DNA of 64,000 bases from Stakelama saccharophila (GCF_032229225.1 NZ_CP135076.1:1-64000), one strand, 5' to 3'. Shown: positions 28,457 through 38,121, counted from the first letter of the stretch. Numbers and translations are program-made. The notes: generated by a model not told the origin, from the letters alone.

Positions 28457-29791
28457 TCATTCCTCGGCCTCAAACGGCGGCAGCCAATAATCATCGTTGA
28501 CGCTGATCGCGACCGGCTCCTTGTCGGCAAGCGCTTCCCACCGGGCATCGCGATAGCCCCAGGCCGCCAGGCGGAACGGCTCCCGTCCCTCGCGTGCCAC
28601 GCGGCCGGCGCGAGCCGGGTCGGCTATATCGATATCCTTGTAGGGCCAATCGGCGACGTTGCCCTGATAGGGGGCGAGCCATTCGAGCGCGTCGGCAAGC
28701 CCGCGCCCGTCCTTCGCCCGCCAGCTCCACAGGTCCACGCCGACGCATTCCGCCAGCGTCGCTTCTTCCAGTGCCGCGGTCAGTGCCCAGTGGGCATAGT
28801 GCCAGCTTCGCGTCCGCGTCAGTTCCTCGGGCATCTTGCCCTCGGTATCGATCTGCGTCGCCAGCCGGCGCCGGGGAAAATCCGCCGCGACATGCCTGGC
28901 CACCGCGTCCATGTCGGCGAACAGCGCGAATTGCGTGAGCAACATGTCGTAATAGATGGCGTGATTGTTCTTTTTGTTGCGCTCCGTCCTTCCGCTGGCG
29001 CTGGTCGCCATCCAGGTGACGAATTGCCGGAACCAGCCTTCGATTGCGGCATGGTCGTGCTTGCTCAACACATTGGCCGGACCGATCAGGCCGATACCCT
29101 CCACCACGGGGACATAGCGAGAAGCGTCGATCACTCCCTCGGCGCGTCCGGCAGTGCGACCGGGAATCGCCTGCGCATAATCATAATTGGGATTCATCCG
29201 CGTTTCGGGATCGACGAACCAGACCCGCAACAGCTTTGCGGCATGGTCCGCATATTTGCGGTCGCCGAGATAATGATAGGCCAGCGCCAGCACCCGCACA
29301 TCGTCGCTCAGCGCTTGAAACCGGGTGAGGTCGAACGCCTCGGTGCCGCGTTCCGGATTGATGCGCCCGTCGCGCCGGATATAGGGCTCGCCGCCGGGCC
29401 TTGTCTTGTCGGGCCACCAATAGGGGCCGATCGAGTAATAATCATGTGTGTCGCCGCTTGCGGGCGTCTTCGTCTTGTCGGTCACCGAATAAGGGCCGCG
29501 CCTGAGCGCGGCATCCGCCGCCCTGCGCAGCGCCGCCGCCTTGGCCGGATCGGCCGCGACCGAAGCCTTCTCCGCAGCCAGCCATTCGGGCCGCCACAGG
29601 AAGGTTCGCGCCCGGCCCCCGGCCGTGCCGTAGCCGTCCGAACCGTGGCAGACAGCCTGGCCGTCATGCGGCATGAACGCGGCCGTCGGCGGCAGTGAGG
29701 GCCCGGACATTTCCGTTCGGGCCCGTCCCGCACCGGGCAGGAGGAGTGCGCCGGCAAGACCCAACGTCGTTATCGCGCGACGTGGTAACAT
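28457..29791 (-). CDS. alginate lyase-superfamily protein (PL5/PL38-like), secreted
   Basis: 444 aa with an N-terminal signal sequence (ITTLGLAGALLLPGAGRA). Alginate-lyase fold markers: DYYSIGPYWWPDKTRPGGEP at ~117-136, NNHAIYYDMLLTQFALFADM near 270 with the catalytic Asn-His pair, and TRSWHYAHW near 325 with the Arg/Tyr region. In this superfamily these residues neutralise and beta-eliminate uronic acid chains, but members act on alginate, glucuronan or other polyuronates, so the substrate is open. The ATG at 29791 follows GGAGGG. It lies 13 bases after the TonB receptor gene. Confidence 0.85.
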   Translation of the reverse strand: MLPRRAITTLGLAGALLLPGAGRARTEMSGPSLPPTAAFMPHDGQAVCHGSDGYGTAGGRARTFLWRPEWLAAEKASVAADPAKAAALRRAADAALRRGPYSVTDKTKTPASGDTHDYYSIGPYWWPDKTRPGGEPYIRRDGRINPERGTEAFDLTRFQALSDDVRVLALAYHYLGDRKYADHAAKLLRVWFVDPETRMNPNYDYAQAIPGRTAGRAEGVIDASRYVPVVEGIGLIGPANVLSKHDHAAIEGWFRQFVTWMATSASGRTERNKKNNHAIYYDMLLTQFALFADMDAVARHVAADFPRRRLATQIDTEGKMPEELTRTRSWHYAHWALTAALEEATLAECVGVDLWSWRAKDGRGLADALEWLAPYQGNVADWPYKDIDIADPARAGRVAREGREPFRLAAWGYRDARWEALADKEPVAISVNDDYWLPPFEAEE

Positions 29792-29804
29792 CAACAGCCC
29801 TCCA

Positions 29805-32657
29805 TCACAGGCGCAGTTTCAGCCCGAGATTGTAGCGGCGACCGTAATAGCTCACCTCGCTGACCGCACCCGGCACCGGCCGCGACAGGATTTGCGGCTC
29901 GTTGAGCAGGTTGCTGGCGTCGAAGCGAAGCCGCAGATTGTCGGTCAGCTTGAATTGGGCGCTGAAATCCAGCGAGTTGTACGGAGTCGCATAGCGGTTC
30001 GCCGTAAGCTGATAAGGCTTCAGATAGTCCGAGCGATACTTGTAGAGCAGCCGCAGCGAAGCCGGCCCCTTCTCGTAATAGAGCTGACCGCTGAACGTGT
30101 GGTGCGACAACCCGATGATCGAAGCCGGGTCGGTGAACAGGCGCAGCGGATAATCGGGATCGACCGCGCTGGGGTCCTCATATTCGAAATCGGTGTCGGC
30201 ATAGGTATAGCCGGCCGTCACCCCGAACCCGTCGAACGGAGAGGGCAGGAAGGTGAATTCCTGGCTGACGTTGATCTCGAGACCCCACAGATCGCTCTTG
30301 CTGTCGTCATTGGTTTGCTGCGCGACCGGAACCGTCACCGGCTGACCGTTGATGGTGAAGGTTTCCATGTTGGAATAGGCGTCGGCCGAAATGACGCCCG
30401 CCTGGAGCTGCTTGTAGAACAGCGCAAGCGAGATCAGATTGGTCTGGTTCGGATAATATTCGAACGAAAGGTCGCCGTTCCACGATTTGAGTGGTTCGAG
30501 CTGCGGATTGCCGCCCTGAACGCCGGCTACTGCATCGGCGATCGTCTCGTTGGTGTCGGAATTCTCCAAGCTGAAATCGCGACCCGCGCCCATGTCCTCG
30601 ATATTCGGACGCGAAATTGCCCGATAGATCGCGCCGCGAACCAGGAAGTTCTGCGCGGCAAGATATTTGACGTTCAGGCTGGGCAAGACGTTGGTGAAAT
30701 TGTTCTTGCGGATCACCGTGTCGAAGCCGCCCGTCGGCGTCAGCATGTAACTGCCGTTGACGAGCGTAGCATCGAAGGCGCCGCGATAGCCGACCGAGCG
30801 CACCGTCGTGTTCACGATCCGGACGCCGACATTGCCGCCCAGCCGGTCGTCGCTGGTGCCGAAATTGGCCATGGCATAGCCCGCCATGATCTTTTCGGTG
30901 ACATTGATGTCGCTGGTGCTGCGCGGATCGGTCGCCGGCCCCAGATCCTCACTGCCGGCGAAAGTGGTGTAGGTGCACAGCGGGTCGAACTCCGCCCAGC
31001 TATGAATATTGCTGGACGAGTCGCCCATGAAATCCTTTTCGCGGAAATTGATGCGGCACTGGGAATTGCCCTCGGCAATCAGCGCGTCGTCGACGGATGA
31101 CACGTCGTTGGCATTGTCGAGATCAGCCACCCGGCGATGATCGGAATAACGTAGCCCACCCTGGAACGAACGGATGAAACTGTCCGCCACAAAGGCGGTA
31201 CCGTCGAGCCGTACCGCGAAGATTTTGTCATTGCGATATTCCGCCCGACGACGGGCATAGCTGGCGTCGTCGTACAGATCGTGATCGTTGACGTCGAAGC
31301 CCGGATCGAGCGTCAGCACCGGCTCGCCTGAGCGCTTGTCGAGCGTATAGGGAATGCGCCCGTGATCATAACCACTCGTTTCCGAGGTGCGCAGACGCGT
31401 CTGCCGGTCGACCTGGTCGCGCTTGGTTTGCGAATAGGAAACATCGACCCCGATCTTTGCGGCATCGTCCGTCCATTCCACCGACGCACCGCCACCGTAA
31501 TAATCCTCGTCGCGGTCGCGGATACGGGTCTGGGATTCAAGGCGGCTCTGACCGCTGAAGGCGTTGAGCGCTCCATTATCGGCACGGTCGATCGGCGTGA
31601 TGCCGCGCCGCCCCTCTGCTACGACGAGATCGGACCGGTTTTCCGTCCATCCGCGACGCGAGAATTGCGCGTCCAGGTTGATGTCCAGTTCGGGGCGCGG
31701 CATGTACTGCACCGATCCGATCACGGCATCGCGGGTCAGGTTGTTGTTCATCTGGCGGAACAGATAGCTGTTCTGCACGAAATAATAGGGATTGCCCGAT
31801 TCGGGATCATAGCTGCACCGGTCGGTGCCGCCACCGATGGTGTTGCACGGCCGTGAGGTGGAGCTTTCAGTGTAGAAGTCCTCCGGCGCGGACTCGTCGG
31901 CGCGTTCATAGCCGATGCTGATGCCGAAATCGCCGTCACCCAGCTTGAACTGGTCGGTATAGCTAACCGAGCCACGATAGCCGAGACCGTTGCGACCCTT
32001 GATCTTGTCGTCATAGGCTTCGTACGTGCCGCGGATTTCCGCCTGAAGCCGACGGTGCCCGTAATCAAGCGGGCGCAAGGTGCGCAGGTCAATGATACCC
32101 GAGGTACCACCCTCGACGAGGGACGCGTTCTGCGACTTATAGACGAGCACACCGTTGACGAGTTCGGACGGGAATTGCTGGAACGAAACCGACCGGTCGC
32201 CGGAGCCGCTGGTGACCTCACGGCCGTTTAGCGTGGAAAAGCCGAGGAATGGCCCCAGACCGCGAATCGAGATCTCGCTGGCGCTGCCCTTGAACCGGTC
32301 GGCGGTTACGCCGACGATCCGCTCGAGCGTTTCACCTACGGACTGATCGGGCGTGGCGCCGATCTCGTCGCTGACAATCGCATCAACAATGACGTTGGCG
32401 TTGCGCTTTACCTCGATCGAGTTGCGTTGCGTGGCGCGAATGCCGGTAACAACAATGTCGCCGGCGCCCTGCCCGGCCGCGGACGAGACGCCTTGCTGTT
32501 CACCATTGTCGCTTGCCGGCGGCCGGTCGTCGTCACTCCGCGCATCTTGAGCCTGCGCAAAATGCGGCAGCAACAGCAGAGCGGCGGCCGAAGCCATAAG
32601 CCCGGCGCACAGCCGCCGCTGACGCGAGAATGCCGTAGTTTGACGAGATTTGCTCAT
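29805..32657 (-). CDS. TonB-dependent outer-membrane receptor (Xanthomonas/Caulobacter type)
   Basis: 950 aa. Signal peptide (about 1-36), then a plug domain starting DIVVTGIRATQRNSIEVKRN with IRGLGPFLGFSTLNGREV, and a 22-strand barrel ending in the aromatic-poor terminal strand YNLGLKLRL. The plug with a GETLERIVGVTADR segment is typical of the receptors that import oligosaccharides in Caulobacterales and sphingomonads. It is first in the minus-strand group TBDR - alginate lyase - pectate-lyase-like, so it likely imports the products or substrate of those enzymes. Operator-like palindromes lie upstream. Confidence 0.93.
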   Translation of the reverse strand: MSKSRQTTAFSRQRRLCAGLMASAAALLLLPHFAQAQDARSDDDRPPASDNGEQQGVSSAAGQGAGDIVVTGIRATQRNSIEVKRNANVIVDAIVSDEIGATPDQSVGETLERIVGVTADRFKGSASEISIRGLGPFLGFSTLNGREVTSGSGDRSVSFQQFPSELVNGVLVYKSQNASLVEGGTSGIIDLRTLRPLDYGHRRLQAEIRGTYEAYDDKIKGRNGLGYRGSVSYTDQFKLGDGDFGISIGYERADESAPEDFYTESSTSRPCNTIGGGTDRCSYDPESGNPYYFVQNSYLFRQMNNNLTRDAVIGSVQYMPRPELDINLDAQFSRRGWTENRSDLVVAEGRRGITPIDRADNGALNAFSGQSRLESQTRIRDRDEDYYGGGASVEWTDDAAKIGVDVSYSQTKRDQVDRQTRLRTSETSGYDHGRIPYTLDKRSGEPVLTLDPGFDVNDHDLYDDASYARRRAEYRNDKIFAVRLDGTAFVADSFIRSFQGGLRYSDHRRVADLDNANDVSSVDDALIAEGNSQCRINFREKDFMGDSSSNIHSWAEFDPLCTYTTFAGSEDLGPATDPRSTSDINVTEKIMAGYAMANFGTSDDRLGGNVGVRIVNTTVRSVGYRGAFDATLVNGSYMLTPTGGFDTVIRKNNFTNVLPSLNVKYLAAQNFLVRGAIYRAISRPNIEDMGAGRDFSLENSDTNETIADAVAGVQGGNPQLEPLKSWNGDLSFEYYPNQTNLISLALFYKQLQAGVISADAYSNMETFTINGQPVTVPVAQQTNDDSKSDLWGLEINVSQEFTFLPSPFDGFGVTAGYTYADTDFEYEDPSAVDPDYPLRLFTDPASIIGLSHHTFSGQLYYEKGPASLRLLYKYRSDYLKPYQLTANRYATPYNSLDFSAQFKLTDNLRLRFDASNLLNEPQILSRPVPGAVSEVSYYGRRYNLGLKLRL

Positions 32658-32725
32658 ATTTTCCCCTCTCCTGTGCGACCGCCAAACCGCCTGGCGCGCA
32701 AGATCCGGTTCATGCTCTTTGCAGC

Positions 32726-32739
32726 AGATACCGGTGTCA
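32726..32739. promoter_or_regulatory. operator-like half-palindrome, copy 1
   Basis: AGATACCGGTGTCA: the right half GGTGTCA is identical to copy 2 and, inverted, to copy 3; the left half is degenerate. The symmetric consensus TGACACCGGTGTCA with a central CG is the style of LacI-family operators. It lies ~70 bases upstream of the TonB receptor start. Confidence 0.55.
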
Positions 32740-32861
32740 CAACGGTCTGGCTCAATTCTTTGTGTTTTGCATTTCCGAACCCCGAAACGTGCCGGGTTTT
32801 ACGTTCAGAAGCGCATATCGACGGCTTTCACCTCGTCGGCGGTTCGCATCTCGTCGATAAC

Positions 32862-32875
32862 GGTAACCGGTGTCA
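32862..32875. promoter_or_regulatory. operator-like palindrome, copy 2
   Basis: GGTAACCGGTGTCA. It is the exact reverse complement of copy 3 at 33077-33090, a 14-base match not expected by chance in 230 bases. Central ACCGGT with outer arms GGTA and GTCA; LacI-type operator style. Confidence 0.65.
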
Positions 32876-33076
32876 ATGATTTTTTGGCCGGGAGCCGAAT
32901 GTTAAAAATCGCCGCACTGACCAGCATCGACGCGCCGACACAGACCTGGCCCGGCTCGCCGTGCGCCCGACGAAAACAGCCTCTGCCTTCGGCTTAGGAC
33001 GGGCTGGCATGGAGGACCTAGCGGCCGAACACCTGATAGCCGATAGTCGCCGTCATTCAGAATCGCTTATAAGAAC

Positions 33077-33090
33077 TGACACCGGTTACC
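33077..33090. promoter_or_regulatory. operator-like palindrome, copy 3
   Basis: TGACACCGGTTACC, the exact reverse complement of copy 2. It lies ~110 bases upstream of the MFS start, so the same regulator probably controls both divergent transcription units. No regulator gene is in this window. Confidence 0.65.
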
Positions 33091-33201
33091 ATAGCGATTT
33101 ACGACAATGTTCTGGCGGCGCTAGCCGGACTTTCTGCGGAACGGACTGGGCTCACGACGGTTCGCCCAGGTGCCGAAGGCGTTCGGGACGTAGGAGACCA
33201 C

Positions 33202-34665
33202 ATGTCGAAGACGAGCGGGATCCAAGGCCGATATGTCCCCGCGCTGATTGCGGCGCTGGCCGCCCTTGTTCCTTATATCCTGACGACCAGCGGCTATCCT
33301 CTGTACGGCAAGGATCTTACCGCCGACCTCGGCATCTCCGGGCAGATGCAGAGCCTGGTGGCAGCGCTTGCCACCGCCGGCTACGCCTACGGGGCACTCG
33401 TTGCCGGCGACCTCGTCAATCGCTTCACCCAGCGCCGTCTGTTTCTCATCTGCGAGGCGACGCAGACAGCGGGATGGTTGATAGCTGCCTCAGCTCCCGG
33501 GCCTTGGCCCTACGCATTGGGTCAGATCCTTGCCGGATCGGGAACGGGCATGCTGTTGGTGATCGCGCTGCCGCCAACAATCCGTCGCTTTTCGGCAGCG
33601 CGTATTCCGGTGACAGCGATCTTCATCAATGTCGGTCTGTTCGGCGGGGTCGCGGCGGGGCCGCTGCTGGGCGGTATCGTCGCTGCGACGCACGGATGGC
33701 GCTGGCTGTTCGGCGCCTATGCGGCGCTGGGCGTGGCGACCTGGAGCCTCGGCTGGTTCACCCTGGTTGAGGAAGATCCGTTCAATCCGGAGCTTCCCGT
33801 CGATCGTTCGGCGTTACTGCTCGCGGCCGCAGCCACGGTGCTTCCCTTCATTGGTGCCGGCTTGCTGGCGCGGGTGGGATTTTCATCACTGCTGTTCTGG
33901 GTGCCGGTGACGATCGGCCTCGGCTGCCTGGCAGCGCTGCTGGTTACCGAGTTCCACAAGAAGGACCCGCTCGCGCCGGTCAAGCGGATGTGGACGACCT
34001 TTCCGGTGGTCGGCACCATCGCCGCAACGATAGGCGGCGCGGCGTTCGTCACCTTCTTGCAACTTGCGACGAATGACGCTCTACAGGTCCGCCACGTCGC
34101 CCCGATCCACGTCGGGATCAGCTATTGGCCGATGTTGCTGGGCGCAATGGTCGCCGCCGCACTGCTGGGCCTGGTGCTGAAGACGCGGTTTGTGACCTTT
34201 TTGATCAGCGGTTCGATGCTGTTGCTGCTCCTTGGCGGAGTGCTGTTGCTCGATCGCGCGGAGGTCGGTTCTCTCCACCATTTCGCGGCGGTGCTACTGC
34301 TGGGACTGGGCGCAGGCGGCACGGTGGGACCCGGTCTCTTCCTGGCGGGCCTTTCTTTGCCGTCCTCGGTGCTCGGTCGAATCGTGGCGCTCATCGAACT
34401 CGTGCGTTCCGTGGGCGACTTCATTCTTGCACCAGTTCTGCTCGAAGTTGCCCATGTGGCGTCCGGACCGGCATTGACGCCGCACGGCATCAGGTTCGCC
34501 ACCACAGCTACCCTCTGGTGTGCTGTCGTCATCACTCTGCCGACCGTGATGATCTTTCTCGCCGGGAAGCGCTACCTTCAGCGTCCCGATCTCCACTCCT
34601 GGCAGGAAAGCGAGGAACAACCTGCGCTCAAGTCGCCGGCCTTGTTCGCGCGGTTTCGGGCGTAA
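33202..34665 (+). CDS. MFS transporter (DHA-type)
   Basis: 487 aa with about 12-14 hydrophobic segments. Between helices 2 and 3 is GDLVNRFTQRRLFLI, the MFS motif-A position, and a GSGTGMLLVIALPP stretch resembles motif C of antiporters. A short hydrophilic C-terminal tail starts near residue 460. The sequence resembles drug/metabolite exporters more than hexuronate permeases, but the shared operator with the TonB receptor suggests a role in the same polysaccharide pathway, either as sugar uptake or product efflux. The direction cannot be told from sequence. Confidence 0.85.
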   Translation: MSKTSGIQGRYVPALIAALAALVPYILTTSGYPLYGKDLTADLGISGQMQSLVAALATAGYAYGALVAGDLVNRFTQRRLFLICEATQTAGWLIAASAPGPWPYALGQILAGSGTGMLLVIALPPTIRRFSAARIPVTAIFINVGLFGGVAAGPLLGGIVAATHGWRWLFGAYAALGVATWSLGWFTLVEEDPFNPELPVDRSALLLAAAATVLPFIGAGLLARVGFSSLLFWVPVTIGLGCLAALLVTEFHKKDPLAPVKRMWTTFPVVGTIAATIGGAAFVTFLQLATNDALQVRHVAPIHVGISYWPMLLGAMVAAALLGLVLKTRFVTFLISGSMLLLLLGGVLLLDRAEVGSLHHFAAVLLLGLGAGGTVGPGLFLAGLSLPSSVLGRIVALIELVRSVGDFILAPVLLEVAHVASGPALTPHGIRFATTATLWCAVVITLPTVMIFLAGKRYLQRPDLHSWQESEEQPALKSPALFARFRA

Positions 34666-34831
34666 CGCCGAATTGTCATCCTGGAAACGTAGGCCGATGG
34701 TCAGCGGCTCGTTCGCGGCAGGTCATGTGCGTCTGGAACGGGTCCATGCGTCGTGTCGACCGGGCGCTCCCAGACGATCTTGCGGCCGCCGAATGGATAC
34801 ATATGCCAGCCTCGGAGGCCCTGCCGAGCCG

Positions 34832-37093
34832 TCATAGCAGGTCCTCGATACGGATCGGCAACTGGCGGATCCGGCGGCCAGTGGCGTGATAGACCGCATT
34901 GGCGATCGCCGCATTCATCCCGACGATGCCGATCTCGCCGATCCCCTTGATGCCGAGCGGGTTCACGATGCTGTCCTCCTCGGGCACCATGATCGCCTCG
35001 ACCGATCGGACGTCGGCGTTCACAGGGATGTGGTATTCGGCGATATTGTCGTTGACGTAGCGCGCGGCATCGAGGTCGATCTCGGTCTCCTCTTCGAGCG
35101 CGCAGCCCAACCCCCAGATCATGCCGCCGACATACTGGCTGTGCGCGGTCAGCGGATTGACGATGGTGCCCGCGGCGAAAGCACCGACCATGCGCGGCAC
35201 GCGAATCTCGCAGGTCAGGCGATGGATGCGCACCTCGGCGAACTGGGCGCCGAAGGCGTAGGCGGTCGCGTCCTTCCGGCCGCCGCCGCGCGAGATCGGC
35301 AACTGCCCCTGATAGAGCTTGCCCATCGCGTCTTTGCCGAGTTCTGCGGGAATGTGCTCGGCATAGGCCTCTGCGGCGCCGCTCGTCAGACGGGCGATCG
35401 CGTCGGTGAGCGGCTCACAGGTCCCGTCGTCGGCGCGCAAATGGCCTCCCGCCAACCGAATACCGGCCGGATCGCGGCCGCCGAGCGGGCTCTCGTTGCT
35501 GCCCACGGCCGCCTCGAAGATACGGTCGCGCAGCGCCTCGCATGCCTTGACAACCGCATGCGTGATGCTCGCGGTATGGGAAGACCCAGCGGCGAGCGGC
35601 GCGGCGGGGAGCGTGGTGTCGCCCATCTCGACGGTTACGTCGTCGACGGCGAGGCCGAGGCGATCGGCCGCGGTGATCGCGACCGCCGTATAGGCGCCGG
35701 TGCCGATATCATGCCCGGCGAGCGCGACCCTGGCCTTGCCCTCCGGGCGCAGCGTGACGCGCGCGGATGTCGCCGCGATGTTCGACGGATAGGCAGCACT
35801 CGCGCAGCCCCATCCGACCAGCCAGTCGCCGTCGCGCATTGTGCCGGGCCGGTGCTCACGCGTCGACCAGCCGAACCGCTCGGCCGCCTGGTCGAAGCAG
35901 TCCATCAGCTTGCGGCTGGAGAAGGGGCGGCCGCTCACCGGATCGGTCATCGTGTCGTTGCGGCGCCTGAGTTCGATCGGATCGAGCTCCAGCTTCGCCG
36001 CCAGCTCGTCCATCGCGCACTCGAGCGGGAACATGTACGGCGTATCGGGCGGGGCACGCATGAAGCCGGGCGTGTTGCGATCGGCATGGACGACGTTCAC
36101 GCGCGTCTTGATATTGGGGCACGCGTACATCCGTGCGGTCGTCTCGGTGCCCGAGACGTTGTAGTCGCTGGGCCGGCTGGTCAGCTCCCAGCCTTCGTGG
36201 CGCAACGCGGTAAGTTTGCCCTCACGGGTTGCCCCGAGCTGGATGTGATGCCGTGTCTCGGCGCGATAGGTGACGATGGTGAAGCCCTGGTCGCGCGTCG
36301 GCACCAGCTTGACCGGCCGGCCGAGACGGCGCGCTGCCACTGCGATCCAGGCGGTGCGCGCAGTGGCGCCGCCCTTCGATCCGAACGCGCCGCCGACAAA
36401 GCGCGAGATGACCCGGATCTGGTCGGGATCGACGCCGATCTGCTGCGCGACATTGCCGCGCAGACCGTAGACGAACTGGCTCGGCTCCCAGATGGTCAAT
36501 CGGTCGCCGTTCCAGGCGCAGGTGGTGGTGAACAGTTCAATCGCATTGTGGTGCTGGGTCGGCGTGCCGTAGCGTTCGTCGATCGTGACTTCGGCGTCGG
36601 CAGAGGCCTTTTCGGCGTCGCCGATATCGTAATCCTCGTGCTCGCCGGGCTCGCGATATGCCACCTCGACGCCCGCACAGTCGAAAGTCGCCGCCGGCAT
36701 TTCCTTCTCGTAATGGACGCGGATGCGATAGGCAGCGTCGCGTGCGATCTCGTAGCTTTCGGCGAGCACGATGCCGATGATCTGTCCGTCATGCCACACG
36801 CGGTCGCTCTCCAGCGTCGTGGTGGTGCCGCCGCCACCACTCATCATCTTGGGCGGCTTGGCCTCCCCGCCGACATTTTCGTGGGTCAGCACATCGTAGA
36901 CGCCGGGAATGGCCAGCGCCGCGTCGAGATCGAACCCGGTGATCCGCCCGCGCGCGATCGCGCTGGTCAGGAGGAACGCCCAGGCGGCACCCGGCACCGG
37001 TTCGTCAGACGGATAGCGTGCGTGACCGGTCACCTTGGCGCGGCCGTCGATCCGCGGGTGCGGCTGGCCGATCAGGCCAGTGAACTCGGTCAT
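34832..37093 (-). CDS. paoC: aldehyde oxidoreductase molybdenum-binding subunit (PaoC-like)
   Basis: Large xanthine dehydrogenase-family subunit, 753 aa, binding molybdopterin cytosine dinucleotide. Motifs: GQIIGIVLAESYEIARDAAY in domain 1, FVGGAFGSKGG (Mo-cofactor loop), GFMRAPPDTP, GHDIGTGAYTAV, and near the C-terminus GIKGIGEIG with the catalytic Glu at residue 720. E. coli PaoC oxidises aromatic aldehydes; substrate range here is inferred only. The frame continues far upstream, but the ATG at 37093 is the family start and overlaps the paoB stop (ATGA). Confidence 0.92.
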   Translation of the reverse strand: MTEFTGLIGQPHPRIDGRAKVTGHARYPSDEPVPGAAWAFLLTSAIARGRITGFDLDAALAIPGVYDVLTHENVGGEAKPPKMMSGGGGTTTTLESDRVWHDGQIIGIVLAESYEIARDAAYRIRVHYEKEMPAATFDCAGVEVAYREPGEHEDYDIGDAEKASADAEVTIDERYGTPTQHHNAIELFTTTCAWNGDRLTIWEPSQFVYGLRGNVAQQIGVDPDQIRVISRFVGGAFGSKGGATARTAWIAVAARRLGRPVKLVPTRDQGFTIVTYRAETRHHIQLGATREGKLTALRHEGWELTSRPSDYNVSGTETTARMYACPNIKTRVNVVHADRNTPGFMRAPPDTPYMFPLECAMDELAAKLELDPIELRRRNDTMTDPVSGRPFSSRKLMDCFDQAAERFGWSTREHRPGTMRDGDWLVGWGCASAAYPSNIAATSARVTLRPEGKARVALAGHDIGTGAYTAVAITAADRLGLAVDDVTVEMGDTTLPAAPLAAGSSHTASITHAVVKACEALRDRIFEAAVGSNESPLGGRDPAGIRLAGGHLRADDGTCEPLTDAIARLTSGAAEAYAEHIPAELGKDAMGKLYQGQLPISRGGGRKDATAYAFGAQFAEVRIHRLTCEIRVPRMVGAFAAGTIVNPLTAHSQYVGGMIWGLGCALEEETEIDLDAARYVNDNIAEYHIPVNADVRSVEAIMVPEEDSIVNPLGIKGIGEIGIVGMNAAIANAVYHATGRRIRQLPIRIEDLL

Positions 37094-38121
37094 GCCCGCA
37101 CCTCCTTCGCCTGCGCCTCCAACAGCGCGCGGACCAGGGTGCGACGGCCGAGCTCGGGCTTGAAATCGTTGCCGCCGTGGGTTTCCGCGTCGGCGAACGC
37201 CGCCTCGGCCGCGCGGCGGGCACTCGCTTCGTCGAGCGCGCTTCCGCTGAGCGTGACCTCGGCTTCGTGCGCGCGCCACGGCTTGGCGGCGAGCCCGCCG
37301 AGGCCGATCCGCGCCGTCCGCACAATGCCGCCCTCGGCGAGATCGAGCGCCACCGCGGCGGACGCGAGCGCGAAATCGTACGAGGCGCGATCGCGAACCT
37401 TGAGGTACAGCGATCGCCGCGTCCACGCGCCCGCCGGCACCCGGAACCCGGTGATCAGGTCGCCGACCGCGAGATTCGTCTCGATGTGCGGCGTGTCGCC
37501 CGGAAGGCGATGCAGGTCTTCGAAGGCGATCGTCCGGGAGGTGCCGTCTGCGCCCAGGATCGATACCTCGGCACCCAGCGACACCAGCGCGACGGCGAAA
37601 TCGCCGGGATAATGCGCGATGCAGTGATCGCTGGTGCCGAGCACGGCGAGGCGGCGGTTGACCCCGTTCATGGCCGCGCACCCGCTGCCGGGCGCGCGCT
37701 TGTTGCACGCGCCCCAGTTCAGCGAGCGAAAATAATTGCAGCGCGTCCGCTGCAGTACGTTGCCGCCGAGGCGCGCCATGTTGCGCAGTTGCGGACTCGC
37801 GGCCTGCCACAAGGCGTCGGCGATCACTGGATAGTCCTCGCGGACCAGCGGATCGTCGGCGGCGTCGGCCATCGGCACCATCGCGCCGAGCCACAGGCCG
37901 TCCTCCAGCTTCTCGATACGGCCGTGCTCCTCCTCCAGCGCGGCGATATCGATCAGCCGCGCCGGCGTCATGACCTGCAGCTTCATCAGGTCGAGCAGCG
38001 TCGTGCCGCCGGCGAGATATTGAGCGTCGGCGCGAACCGGCGCATCGGCCGCCGGCTGATCGCCGCCGAGGCGAAGCGCTTCCACCGTATCGGCCGGGCG
38101 ATCGAGGGTGAAGGGCCGCAT
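37090..38121 (-). CDS. paoB: aldehyde oxidoreductase FAD-binding subunit (PaoB-like)
   Basis: 343 aa medium subunit. The FAD-binding AGGTTLLDLMKLQVMTPARL lies at ~37-56 and LGAMVPMADAADDP near 98. A Cys-rich insertion (RCNYF, GACNKR, GSGCAA at ~126-150) matches the extra [4Fe-4S] cluster known in PaoB-type subunits and absent from ordinary xanthine dehydrogenases. ATG 38121 is selected; it overlaps the paoA stop and both neighbours are coupled by ATGA. Confidence 0.92.
   Translation of the reverse strand: MRPFTLDRPADTVEALRLGGDQPAADAPVRADAQYLAGGTTLLDLMKLQVMTPARLIDIAALEEEHGRIEKLEDGLWLGAMVPMADAADDPLVREDYPVIADALWQAASPQLRNMARLGGNVLQRTRCNYFRSLNWGACNKRAPGSGCAAMNGVNRRLAVLGTSDHCIAHYPGDFAVALVSLGAEVSILGADGTSRTIAFEDLHRLPGDTPHIETNLAVGDLITGFRVPAGAWTRRSLYLKVRDRASYDFALASAAVALDLAEGGIVRTARIGLGGLAAKPWRAHEAEVTLSGSALDEASARRAAEAAFADAETHGGNDFKPELGRRTLVRALLEAQAKEVRA

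Larger units (their letters stand above)
32658..33201. other. divergent regulatory region between TonB receptor and MFS transporter
   Basis: No coding capacity is evident. The region is lower in GC than its neighbours in places (for example around 32741-32780 and 33061-33075) and holds three copies of a palindromic motif centred on ACCGGT, listed separately. It should contain the promoters of both flanking genes. Confidence 0.7.

Noticed and set aside
33138-33160. EcfG-like promoter GGAAC-N16-GGTT upstream of the MFS gene
   Set aside because: Only one half is perfect, the -10 is off and no stress-type neighbour supports it.
34886-37612. 908-codon plus-strand frame opposite paoC and paoB
   Set aside because: Antisense to conserved molybdenum and FAD subunits, with no recognisable motifs.
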